15,328 bases of DNA from an uncultured Lachnospiraceae bacterium (lineage in GTDB: Bacteria > Bacillota > Clostridia > Lachnospirales > Lachnospiraceae): the NCBI GenBank assembly GCA_948688495.1, contig CAPQSW010000017.1, positions 34,187 to 49,514 on the forward strand. The letters run 5' to 3'. Position 1 is the first letter of the stretch. Each line of letters starts with the position of its first letter. The position numbers and the translations under genes were made by a program. Under the pieces are notes generated by a model. It was given only the letters and a program-made list of their open reading frames with translations. It was not told the DNA's origin and did no database searches. Below, in pieces: positions 8,601 to 14,602 of the stretch.

Positions 8601-9111
8601 AGTTGTAAAAATAATAATACTTCTTATCCATATCCGGATCATAATGGTAGGTAATCTGACCTGCCCAGGCGTCCGTACCGCTGCTTGTCCAGGTCATGGA
8701 CTCCTTATCGGCGCGCATAATCACGCCTTCGTATGTCCAGTTCTTCAAATCTTTCGTGCTGTAACACTGCCACTCAAACATATAATACCCGTCTGGCACT
8801 TTGTTCCCCTTGCCGTCTACCTGCGTAAAATCAATGGGAACATCTCGCCCCGTATAGAGGTACACAGTATCCCCCTCTACCATCACGGACGGATCCCCGC
8901 CGTAAAGGACTGTACCACGCAAATTGGCATCCGGAACTTTATCATTATCCGGATACTCTGAAAGTATCGGATTTGATATCTCGGTCCTTCTGACCGATAC
9001 CTCAACGGGCTCTGCTGCATTGGCAATACCTGCCGGAATCAGGCCGTCTGCAATGGACGTCACCATCACAGCGGCAGCAAGGATTGCCGTCAATAATTTC
9101 TTCTTTACCAT
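5617..9111 (-). CDS. Secreted multidomain GH43 glycosidase (GH43-A): GH43, AbfB-like, LamG-like, two Big_2
   Basis: The 1164-residue precursor has a signal peptide (about 1-33, ending IANAAEP). A five-bladed-propeller GH43 domain follows (about 64-434), with candidate catalytic base Asp73 (GGDPSV), pKa-tuning Asp247 (DIDPTVW) and acid Glu320 (TEAPW). Next come an AbfB/CBM42-like region (about 495-610), a beta-sandwich (about 625-712) and a LamG/concanavalin-type domain (about 725-920). A Pro-Asp-Gly linker with GNPDP repeats and two Lys-rich Big_2 domains (about 996-1164) complete it. A calcium-loop-like DVNGDGKITF (about 284-293) lies inside the catalytic domain. GH43 enzymes are mostly arabinofuranosidases, xylosidases or arabinanases; the AbfB-like domain favours an arabinose-containing substrate. 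No LPXTG or SLH anchor is visible. ATG at 9111 is chosen for its GAAGGAG site and signal peptide. It is a paralogue of GH43-B. Confidence 0.9.
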   Translation of the reverse strand: MVKKKLLTAILAAAVMVTSIADGLIPAGIANAAEPVEVSVRRTEISNPILSEYPDNDKVPDANLRGTVLYGGDPSVMVEGDTVYLYTGRDVPIDFTQVDGKGNKVPDGYYMFEWQCYSTKDLKNWTYEGVIMRADKESMTWTSSGTDAWAGQITYHYDPDMDKKYYYFYNCTWDATSGGQQSIGAAVADTPTGWSSLEAKKEYCEAKNIKTSIPDDDPKSLYFVDLGQPLVKGTFTTGESSAWNDIDPTVWVETVNGEEHRYLSWGNGKVFVCELNEDMISIQDVNGDGKITFGTQASGADSTKADVIEKSTANLGVYTEAPWIYRRKDAQGNSTGPYYFFYAYDWREQMAYATTDDLMNGTFTFGKILMPPTATSNTNHMAVFDFKGKTYFVYHNGSVRGGSGYRRTACITEMHFNEDGSIQEIPETAIGITGDKPYYLFSSSGAPISHENYVNSGADSAYPYLDVKIGAYYQPQKLDASWVITDGKADPTKRSYVSIQSENKPGLYMTVNDDNSVTLAHDWNYTFGYIKNGFTKPAGTGTQNNVPTFDEAMGKAQTFRTVRGLSDSAKAVSFESVKKPGYYLCMNNGDLVVKAQADCGVDADFYLNAPAQGSFAPGTGTANDITSLKAGNTEMTKDGHTYECEVPATATTADLKVTLQDVKGFLTIDGKQVNASSAITIPLTGLYTTVPLTVYSSDRKPRVTYTVIIKKSVSASDITSEVFKEFQFEDAADGAIAVQKGAAGTTPTAMVSPDYAYVEGAKEGKAIRLPGNYGLKLCDAAGLGENYSVSYWMKPEKLNGDVDPTLAAGTFSPEYWLNLTFTRAIWSNANGGWADTGIGSVAYEKDKWQLVTLVVKSGKAQLYVNGVLKAEAAIASDLMQKQGAAIYFGVNAWDAYFTGALDELNIYNNALSDVEVMAIALDAIQKPSELPQPDPDATTSSGTFSDGNVEAQQPEVPEPVNPGTEDPDPGNPDPGNPDPGKPEPKPPVVQRPKVKKVTVKAANQKPGVKTVYLKKGGKVTLTATVTGTGKFSKAVGWSTSKKSVATVSKGVVKAKKAGTAKITVKSKADKTKKASITIKVSSKAVKNKTLKLKKTKTTMKKGKTYTIAIKSMTKKTTDAVTYKSSKSSTASVDKFGVVKAKKKGKATITVKCGKKSAKLTITVK
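6171..6218 (-). repeat. Short tandem repeat encoding the GNPDP linker of GH43-A
   Basis: About three imperfect 15-bp units encode the repeated residues GNPDP between the LamG-like domain and the Big_2 tail. This is a typical flexible or extended spacer and could vary in copy number without a frameshift. Confidence 0.7.
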
Positions 9112-9160
9112 TTTGTTCTCCTTCCATTCATTATCAAATAAATACGTTCCTAATGTGTTT

Positions 9161-9189
9161 ATTCTATAACATAACAATTGAAAAGTCAA
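9161..9189 (-). promoter_or_regulatory. Sigma-A promoter for GH43-A
   Basis: On the minus strand TTGACT (9184-9189) and TAGAAT (9161-9166) are separated by 17 bp, about 50 bases before the ATG at 9111. Upstream DNA is A/T rich (about 9190-9260), which could act as an UP-like region. GH43-B has the same -10 sequence. I saw no clear catabolite-repression (cre) site. Confidence 0.75.
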
Positions 9190-9261
9190 CAAAATGACGA
9201 AAAAAGGAATGAAAAAGTCCATTTTTATTGTGCATTTTGTATTTCCTTGAAAAAATTATTA

Positions 9262-9345
9262 TTATTTATCCCGATAATGAGAGCCATACTGGACAATTTT
9301 AATCACATCCCCTTCTATACAATAAACAATACGGTTAGCATCATC
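9262..9345 (-). pseudogene. C-terminal remnant of a YoeB/RelE-like type II toxin
   Basis: After an in-frame TGA (9346-9348) the minus strand encodes 27 residues ending in TAA: DDANRIVYCIEGDVIK, then IVQYGSHYRDK. This resembles the end of YoeB-family mRNA interferases, where EEHRLVY is followed by two strands and a terminal H-Y pair (RYHY in E. coli YoeB). The H-Y pair is retained here as SHY. The upstream half of the toxin is absent, no start or ribosome site is visible, and no antitoxin gene is nearby. The sipL terminator abuts the broken end. The match is by eye only, so a chance resemblance is possible. Confidence 0.5.
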
Positions 9346-9353
9346 TCAGCAAA

Positions 9354-9392
9354 ACTGCCGCATTAAGATTCTCTCATCCTTCATGCGGCAGT
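9354..9392 (-). terminator. Rho-independent terminator of sipL
   Basis: Perfect 10-bp arms ACTGCCGCAT (9354-9363) and ATGCGGCAGT (9383-9392) are followed on the minus strand by TTTTGCT. They begin 24 bases beyond the sipL stop. The GC-rich stem and T run make it a good terminator. An AAAG/TTTT extension could lengthen the stem with one bulge. Confidence 0.85.
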
Positions 9393-9416
9393 CTTTGTAC
9401 CTTCCCCATCTTTCGT

Positions 9417-10976
9417 CTATCCAACGGTTTTAATAATCAGTATTTTGTCCCCCGCCTTAATCTGTTCTGATGCAAGCTGGTTTGTCTTTACAATCTCGGC
9501 AATTGTGGTAAAGTTCTCTTTGGCTATATCCCAGAGCTGATCTCCCTCTTTTGCAATGTAGCCGATAATCCCAGGACTTTCCTGCAATTCCTCCATATTC
9601 AGCGGTTCCTGTTCCACTTCCGTGATCTTATTGATTTTCTGCTGTTCAAACACAATACAGTTTAGGTTGAGTACGGCTTTTACCTCCACCTGGCTGCTGT
9701 CTGTCATCACCGTGGTAAGCTGGTCGATTCCCGTCTGCAGATGGTAACGGCAGCCATCATGGATATTCGGCGCTTCAATCAGATAGTGGAATGGCAGTAT
9801 GTCTTTCACCGAGGCAACCGGCATATGGTCATCCGCAGTCACATACAGGATTGACACCTTTAATGTTCCTTCCACTTGTATGCCGCCCTCCACGATCTCT
9901 GCCTGTTCCGCGACAGCATAACCCTCACTGGCGCAGATCTGAAGCATCGGCTCCTGATTCCCATCAATGCTGATTTTATCTGAGACCTTACATTTCGAAT
10001 TATTGCGGATCAACAGCTTTTCAAATACTGCCTCCTGATACTTTGGCGTCCACTTCTCATTCACCACATAGAGGTCTGCTACGATACGGGTATCCTCCTC
10101 CCGGAATACCTGTATCTCCAGATCCAACACCAGCTCCAAGTGCAGCATCCTTTCCTCCCCGTCGTAATCAGGCTTTACTTCCAGCTCTATGGCAGCCACA
10201 TCATAGGACACATCTGCAATCATATCCTCACTGCAGCCGCTGCAGTCAATATTCCCAGTAAATGGAAGCGCTGTTTCCATCCACTGCAGGTGTTCTTCCT
10301 CGTCCTCCCCTTCATAGAGCACAAACACCAGCGCTTCCCCCTTGATATTTAGCTGCTGCTCCACAAGACGCATTTCCACGCCGCGCAGCTGCACGCTTTT
10401 CCATAAAAGCTGACGGATATTCGGCTTATTGGATGGCAGCATAATCTCTTCCTTAAAACGAAAGGTATCTTTCTTTGAGAGAAACAGCTCCATTGCAGAC
10501 AAATTCTGTTCTAAAAGCTGCACGCCTTCTTCTGTTCCGACACCTGTAAGCAATTCTTCGTCATAAATTTCATCAATCACTGCATACAGCGTTACCAGCG
10601 CCTTGACACTCAGCTTTCTGGAATTGATAATTCCAATCGAGAGGTCTTCCATCTCCCATTTTAGTTTCGCAGTGTCATATTCATTCGCACCATCTATGGC
10701 GAGGCTTTCCTGAAATGGAATCTCGCCGCTCATCGTATTAATCTTTCCATCTTCCTGATCGCTGCGGTACAAAAGGGAAAATTTCAGCATACCCTTGAGC
10801 CAGACATGATCCTGGGTGATCGTCGTCTCATCCAGCTTAAGTTCTCCTTTGTCCTGTATGATTTTAATTAAATCCGGCTTCATATCCGGCACATTGAAAT
10901 CGTCATCCAGCGTGATCTGTGTCACAGCTTTTCCTTTTTCCCGATTCATATGTATATATCTTTTCGCTAAATCCAA
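9417..10976 (-). CDS. sipL: SipL-like spore morphogenesis protein (SPOCS/DUF3794 repeats plus LysM)
   Basis: The 519-residue protein begins (M)DLAKRYIHMNREKGKAV and has DDDFNVPDMKPDL near the N-terminus, typical of SPOCS (DUF3794) proteins. Three SPOCS-like units can be traced (about 35-145, 180-290 and 325-440). A C-terminal LysM domain (about 470-515) contains EGDQLWDIAKENFTT and IKAGDKILII. In Clostridioides difficile, SipL binds SpoIVA through its LysM domain and is needed for coat encasement of the forespore; the same role is inferred. The start is taken as TTG at 10976, with AGGAG at 10987-10991, since homologues begin near this point. An ATG at 11021 gives 15 extra residues that lie in a hairpin, and an ATG at 10949 lacks a good ribosome site. 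Its position directly after veg agrees with a common clostridial order. Confidence 0.9.
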   Translation of the reverse strand: MDLAKRYIHMNREKGKAVTQITLDDDFNVPDMKPDLIKIIQDKGELKLDETTITQDHVWLKGMLKFSLLYRSDQEDGKINTMSGEIPFQESLAIDGANEYDTAKLKWEMEDLSIGIINSRKLSVKALVTLYAVIDEIYDEELLTGVGTEEGVQLLEQNLSAMELFLSKKDTFRFKEEIMLPSNKPNIRQLLWKSVQLRGVEMRLVEQQLNIKGEALVFVLYEGEDEEEHLQWMETALPFTGNIDCSGCSEDMIADVSYDVAAIELEVKPDYDGEERMLHLELVLDLEIQVFREEDTRIVADLYVVNEKWTPKYQEAVFEKLLIRNNSKCKVSDKISIDGNQEPMLQICASEGYAVAEQAEIVEGGIQVEGTLKVSILYVTADDHMPVASVKDILPFHYLIEAPNIHDGCRYHLQTGIDQLTTVMTDSSQVEVKAVLNLNCIVFEQQKINKITEVEQEPLNMEELQESPGIIGYIAKEGDQLWDIAKENFTTIAEIVKTNQLASEQIKAGDKILIIKTVG

Positions 10977-10980
10977 AATA

Positions 10981-11032
10981 AAAACACTCCTATCTGAATA
11001 TTGGTACATTCTATTCAGCATCGGAGTGTTTT
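10981..11032 (-). terminator. veg-sipL intergenic hairpin (terminator/attenuator)
   Basis: Outer arms AAAACACTCC (10981-10990) and GGAGTGTTTT (11023-11032) pair perfectly over 10 bp. Inner arms CTGAATA (10994-11000) and TATTCAG (11012-11018) add 7 bp, with a 3x4 internal loop and an 11-base apical loop. On the minus strand the hairpin ends in TTTTTATTTTGG, a U-rich terminator tail, 12 bases after the veg stop. The AGGAG that serves the preferred sipL start is in its 3' arm, and the TTG start lies at the end of the U-rich tail. It should stop most veg transcription and could also mask sipL translation. Confidence 0.85.
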
Positions 11033-11044
11033 ATTCCCTTTGGC

Positions 11045-11293
11045 TCAACACAATTTCATTCTTACGTCTCTCGTCAAGACATCTGCATAACTAAAAGAAA
11101 GAAGCTGTGGTGGCTTTTTCTCTTTATCATCATCAACTAGAATGGTAAACACGGAAGGGTAGGCTCCCTGAATTACGCCTTCCTGAATGTCAACTCTGTT
11201 ACGGCCTCTGTCTAGCTGTATCATGACCCGGTTTCCCAACTGCCCTGATACAGATGCACGGACTTTATCAATATCTGCCTGTTGTACTGCCAC
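11045..11293 (-). CDS. veg: Veg protein
   Basis: The 82-residue protein matches the small Veg (DUF1021) family: MAVQQADIDKVRASVSGQLG, then NRVDIQEGVIQGAYPSVFTI and a C-terminal LLSFSYADVLTRDV. In Bacillus subtilis Veg is a highly expressed protein reported to stimulate biofilm gene expression; its biochemical activity is unclear. The start is GTG at 11293, with GAGGTGG 5 bases upstream; an overlapping ATG is out of frame. A near-consensus promoter lies upstream and a strong hairpin just downstream, consistent with abundant, self-contained expression. Confidence 0.93.
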   Translation of the reverse strand: MAVQQADIDKVRASVSGQLGNRVMIQLDRGRNRVDIQEGVIQGAYPSVFTILVDDDKEKKPPQLLSFSYADVLTRDVRMKLC

Positions 11294-11361
11294 TCATTCC
11301 ACCTCATTTCACTCATTCGAAAAGCACTCAGGCTTTCCTGGACAATCCTATAGCTTTATTT

Positions 11362-11390
11362 AGTATATCACTGTGATAAAGTTTTGTCAA
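11362..11390 (-). promoter_or_regulatory. Strong sigma-A promoter of veg
   Basis: On the minus strand a perfect TTGACA (11385-11390) and TATACT (11362-11367) are separated by 17 bp, about 70 bases before the GTG start. The B. subtilis veg promoter is likewise a very strong vegetative promoter. The spacer contains a perfect palindrome, listed separately. Confidence 0.9.
11366..11378. promoter_or_regulatory. Palindromic candidate operator in the veg promoter spacer
   Basis: TATCAC-T-GTGATA is a perfect 13-bp inverted repeat around one central base. It overlaps two bases of the veg -10 and fills most of the spacer, where a bound repressor would block RNA polymerase. The binding protein is unknown. 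No second copy was found by eye in the window, and chance cannot be excluded. Confidence 0.4.
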
Positions 11391-11405
11391 AGAGAAAAGC
11401 TCACC

Positions 11406-11434
11406 TTGCTGATACCCTAAAAGTATGTTAGAAT
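11406..11434 (+). promoter_or_regulatory. Sigma-A promoter for GH43-B
   Basis: TTGCTG (11406-11411) and TAGAAT (11429-11434) are 17 bp apart. A TG one base before the -10 makes an extended -10. It lies about 45 bases before the ATG at 11478 and points away from veg. Its -35 is only 15 bp from the veg -35. Confidence 0.7.
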
Positions 11435-11477
11435 TAATACACTATCATAAAGAAGGTGAATGGAAAGGAGAAAAACT

Positions 11478-14399
11478 ATGAAGAAACTGATTGCAGGCGC
11501 TTTGACCGCAGTTATGACGGTGTCACTTTTTGCAGCCCCAGCGCCGGTTGCAAACGCAGCCGCCACGGACAATACAAGGGCTGCAGCGGGCGCAGAAATT
11601 ACGCTCCCCAAGAGCAACGGAAATCCGATTACCGGATTTGACAAGAATGGTAACATTATTTATGCGGGAGACCCCGGCGTCCTGGTGGACGGCGATACGG
11701 TCTACCTCTATGTAGGCCATGACAATACCACGAACGGCGGCGGCTACAGCATGCCGGACTGGTTCTGCTATTCCACCAAAGACCTGGAAAACTGGACATA
11801 CCACGGCGTCGTTGCCTCCGCGGACACTAGCTATATCCCCTGGGCCGGCGGCAATGAGGCGTGGGCCGGACAGGTAATCAAGCATTACGACCCTGAAATG
11901 CTTGAGGATTATTACTATTTTTATTATTGCTCCAATAACCCTAAACATATCGGCGTCGCTGTTGCAGACGGACCCCTTGGATGGTCCAGCACAGATGCCA
12001 AGGCAGATTACTGCCAGACAAAGGGCATTAAAGACAAAAATCCAACTTCTTTATACTTTGTAGACATCGGCGTGCCGCTTGTCCAGAACAACGTTACCTG
12101 GCCGTTTCATATGGACCATGACGACATCGACCCGACTGCATGGGTGGAGAAGGATGAAGCTGGCGTAGAGCACCGCTACCTCGCATGGGGGAATTCCTAC
12201 TGCTTTATCACAGAATTGAATGAAGATATGATCAGCATTATGGATAAAGATAACAACGGTTTGATTACGATGAAGACGACGCGCAGCCTTCTTACCACTA
12301 ACGGATCCGTTGCGCTAGATCGACAAGATCATAGCAGGACGCAAGTGGTAGATGTTCCTTATACATACTCGGAAACTGTAACTTATAAGGATTTGAATGG
12401 CAGCCATACCATTGATAAAGGAAATCCATTCCCCAACGGAGAGATTATCTGCTCCAAGTTCCGTACCTATAACACATATGATTACGAAGGGAAAACACCG
12501 TATGCGAACAATGGCGGCATTGCCGTTGACAATGATGGAAAGAGCATGGAAAATCTTTTGGAATGTGATGACGATAATATGCTCAACGGCCTGTTCACAT
12601 GGATGGACAAGGACGGTGAGATGGTTCCGAAATACCATTTCTTTACGGAAGCTCCATTCATTTACCGCCGTCAGGATGAAAACGGCAAGCCATATGGCAA
12701 ATACTATCTCTTCTTTGCGGTGGACTACAGTGAGCAGCTCGCCTATGCAACCTGTGATAATTTAATGGAAGCCGACTGGGAATTCCAGGATATACTGCTT
12801 CCCTGGAATCAAAACAGCGATACCCGTCATCCCTCTGTCTTTGACTTTAAAGGAAAGACATATTTAATCGACCACAATGCCAGCCTTCCCTGGGGATTCG
12901 GAAAACGCCGTGTAACTTATATAGAAGAAATCAATTTTGATAAGGATGGAAAGATCCTTCCGGTACAGGATACCGCTACAGGACTGACAGGCACGACAAG
13001 CTGGATTACGGATTCTGCCGGACAGAATGTTACCCATGAGAATTTCCTTGTACCGCAAAACAGCGGACCTTATACTCCGGGAAATAAAACTGCAGTAAAA
13101 GTTGGGATGACCGCTACCAAAGATACCGGAGATTCCAAATGGGAGATCGTACCCGGCAAGGCAGACCCGGACAATGCTTCCTATGTATCCATTGAATCCT
13201 GGAATCGACCAGGACTTTACTTACAGGCTTCCGGCACAGATATCGTCCTTGCGCAGCACGCAACTGATAACAATTCTTTATCTACAGATGCCAATGTGGG
13301 CAAGGCGATGACCTTTAAGACAGTAGCCGGATTAAACGGCAGGGCAGATACCGTTTCCTTTGAGAGCGTATCACAGGAGGGCATGTATATTACAAATCAG
13401 GACAACAATTTAGTGTTGACCAACGGCACGGATACCGATGCCTGCACATTTACAGTAACCAGCCGGAATGCATTAAAGTCCATCTCTGCACAGAAAACCA
13501 AAACAATTTACAAAAAAGGTGAATCGCTTAATACTACCGATATTAAGGTAACAACAACCCGTCAGGGCAACGTTACCGAAGCAGTGACAGGCTTTACTGT
13601 CAATACCCAGGGAATTGACATGAACACTCTGGGCAAAAAGACACTCACCGTCACCTATCAGGAAGACAACTTCATAAGGACCGCTGATATCGAAATCACA
13701 GTGGCTCAGCTTTCCTTGTCAACATCGAAACTGACCTTAAAGAAAGGCGCCAACCAGACGTTGCAGGCAAATGCAACTCCTTCTGGTCTGAAAGTTGAAT
13801 GGTCCTCCGATAAACCGGGCATTGCAAAAGTAGATCAAAATGGAAAAGTCACCGCAGTGAGCAACGGCACTGCCACCATCACTGCAAAGCTTGGCAGCAT
13901 TTCCGCAAGCTGTACGGTAACGGTTACCACAAATATTTCTTCTGTCAAAATGAGCAAAAAAACCCTCAGCATGAACGTGGGCGACAAGAAGACACTAAAA
14001 GCCTCTCCATCTCCTGCGACAGCTTCCAGCGCAAAAGCTGCCTGGAAATCAAGCAATAGCAAGATTGCGGCTGTTGACAAAAATGGAAAAATAACAGCGA
14101 AAAAGCCTGGAACCGCAACAATCACAGCAACCATAAGCGGCAAGAAGGGCACCTGTAAGGTAACCGTGAAGGGCATAAGCAAGTTAAATAAGACAAAACT
14201 CTCCCTAAAGCGTGGCAAAACCTTCACCTTAAAGGCAACCACGATACCTAAGAAAACAAAGGTTACCTGGACAACATCCAATAAAAAGGTCGCTACCGTA
14301 AAGAATGGAAAAGTTACCGCTAAGAAAAAGGGTACGGCAACTATCACTGCAAAGGTCGGCAAGAGCTCCGTCAAATGTAAGGTTACGATAAAGAAATGA
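11478..14399 (+). CDS. Secreted multidomain GH43 glycosidase (GH43-B): GH43, AbfB-like, Big_3-like, three Big_2
   Basis: The 973-residue precursor has a signal peptide (about 1-28, ending PVANAAA). The GH43 domain (about 58-505) has candidate base Asp65 (AGDPGV), pKa-tuning Asp218 (DIDPTAW) and acid Glu391 (TEAPF). An AbfB/CBM42-like region follows (about 565-662), then a Big_3-like Ig domain (about 665-742) and three Lys-rich Big_2 domains (about 744-818, 820-898 and 900-973). Compared with GH43-A it has roughly 100 extra residues between the calcium-loop-like DKDNNGLITM (about 256-265) and the TEAPF acid motif; these are rich in Asp and Asn. It lacks the LamG-like domain. An extracellular role on arabinose- or xylose-containing glycans is inferred. 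ATG at 11478 is chosen because AAAGGAG lies 7 bases upstream; an in-frame ATG at 11460 would add MERRKT. No sorting signal is visible. Confidence 0.9.
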   Translation: MKKLIAGALTAVMTVSLFAAPAPVANAAATDNTRAAAGAEITLPKSNGNPITGFDKNGNIIYAGDPGVLVDGDTVYLYVGHDNTTNGGGYSMPDWFCYSTKDLENWTYHGVVASADTSYIPWAGGNEAWAGQVIKHYDPEMLEDYYYFYYCSNNPKHIGVAVADGPLGWSSTDAKADYCQTKGIKDKNPTSLYFVDIGVPLVQNNVTWPFHMDHDDIDPTAWVEKDEAGVEHRYLAWGNSYCFITELNEDMISIMDKDNNGLITMKTTRSLLTTNGSVALDRQDHSRTQVVDVPYTYSETVTYKDLNGSHTIDKGNPFPNGEIICSKFRTYNTYDYEGKTPYANNGGIAVDNDGKSMENLLECDDDNMLNGLFTWMDKDGEMVPKYHFFTEAPFIYRRQDENGKPYGKYYLFFAVDYSEQLAYATCDNLMEADWEFQDILLPWNQNSDTRHPSVFDFKGKTYLIDHNASLPWGFGKRRVTYIEEINFDKDGKILPVQDTATGLTGTTSWITDSAGQNVTHENFLVPQNSGPYTPGNKTAVKVGMTATKDTGDSKWEIVPGKADPDNASYVSIESWNRPGLYLQASGTDIVLAQHATDNNSLSTDANVGKAMTFKTVAGLNGRADTVSFESVSQEGMYITNQDNNLVLTNGTDTDACTFTVTSRNALKSISAQKTKTIYKKGESLNTTDIKVTTTRQGNVTEAVTGFTVNTQGIDMNTLGKKTLTVTYQEDNFIRTADIEITVAQLSLSTSKLTLKKGANQTLQANATPSGLKVEWSSDKPGIAKVDQNGKVTAVSNGTATITAKLGSISASCTVTVTTNISSVKMSKKTLSMNVGDKKTLKASPSPATASSAKAAWKSSNSKIAAVDKNGKITAKKPGTATITATISGKKGTCKVTVKGISKLNKTKLSLKRGKTFTLKATTIPKKTKVTWTTSNKKVATVKNGKVTAKKKGTATITAKVGKSSVKCKVTIKK

Positions 14400-14413
14400 T
14401 AACGAAAACTCTT

Positions 14414-14463
14414 AAAAAACAAGTCACCAGAGATCCTATTCTCTGGTGGCTTGTTCTTCCTTT
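14414..14463. terminator. Bidirectional terminator between GH43-B and the ABC exporter gene
   Basis: The 16-bp arms AACAAGTCACCAGAGA (14418-14433) and TCTCTGGTGGCTTGTT (14440-14455), with one G-T pair, enclose a 6-base loop. Rightward, CTTCCTTT follows. Leftward, the hairpin ends in TTGTTTTTTAAG, an excellent T run. It sits 18 bases after the GH43-B stop and can also end the convergent ABC transcript. Confidence 0.9.
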
Positions 14464-14541
14464 AACTGTATGCGGTATTGTCAATAGGCTTTGCTTTTTT
14501 AGCCCCCCACTTCCTTCTACTTCAATGGTTGCTCCAATAGC

Positions 14542-14602
14542 CCTAAGGTAACCTCCCACTTCGCGGGTCCCTCCTTAGGACAATGGTCCCTCCTTAGGAC
14601 AA
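14542..14602. repeat. Tandem 18-bp repeat and imperfect palindrome at the ABC gene end
   Basis: GGTCCCTCCTTAGGACAA occurs twice (14566-14583 and 14585-14602), separated by one base. The first copy also forms the right arm of an imperfect palindrome, CCTAAGG (14542-14548) with CCTTAGG (14573-14579), with an inner CCC/GGG pair. On the minus strand each copy contains TAAGGAGGGACC. The second copy encodes the last residues and stop codon of the ABC protein. Bases 14456-14593 hold no recognisable gene. Confidence 0.6.

Noticed and set aside
9112..9222. 37-codon N-terminal extension of GH43-A with a hydrophobic start
   Set aside because: It spans the promoter (9161-9189) and bypasses the AAGGAG site and normal signal peptide that begin at 9111.
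11401..11459. Inverted repeat TCACCTT ... AAGGTGA flanking the GH43-B promoter
   Set aside because: The 7-bp arms are 45 bases apart, and one arm sits just before the ribosome site; this is likely chance and no second example was seen.
13835..14422. Long minus-strand frame rich in Phe, Val and Ala, opposite the GH43-B tail
   Set aside because: It mirrors the Lys- and Thr-rich Big_2 codons on the other strand; it resembles a membrane protein only by composition and has no ribosome site.
14465..14541. Short open frames between the terminator and the repeat near the ABC gene
   Set aside because: No start with a ribosome site and no recognisable protein; treated as non-coding intergenic sequence.
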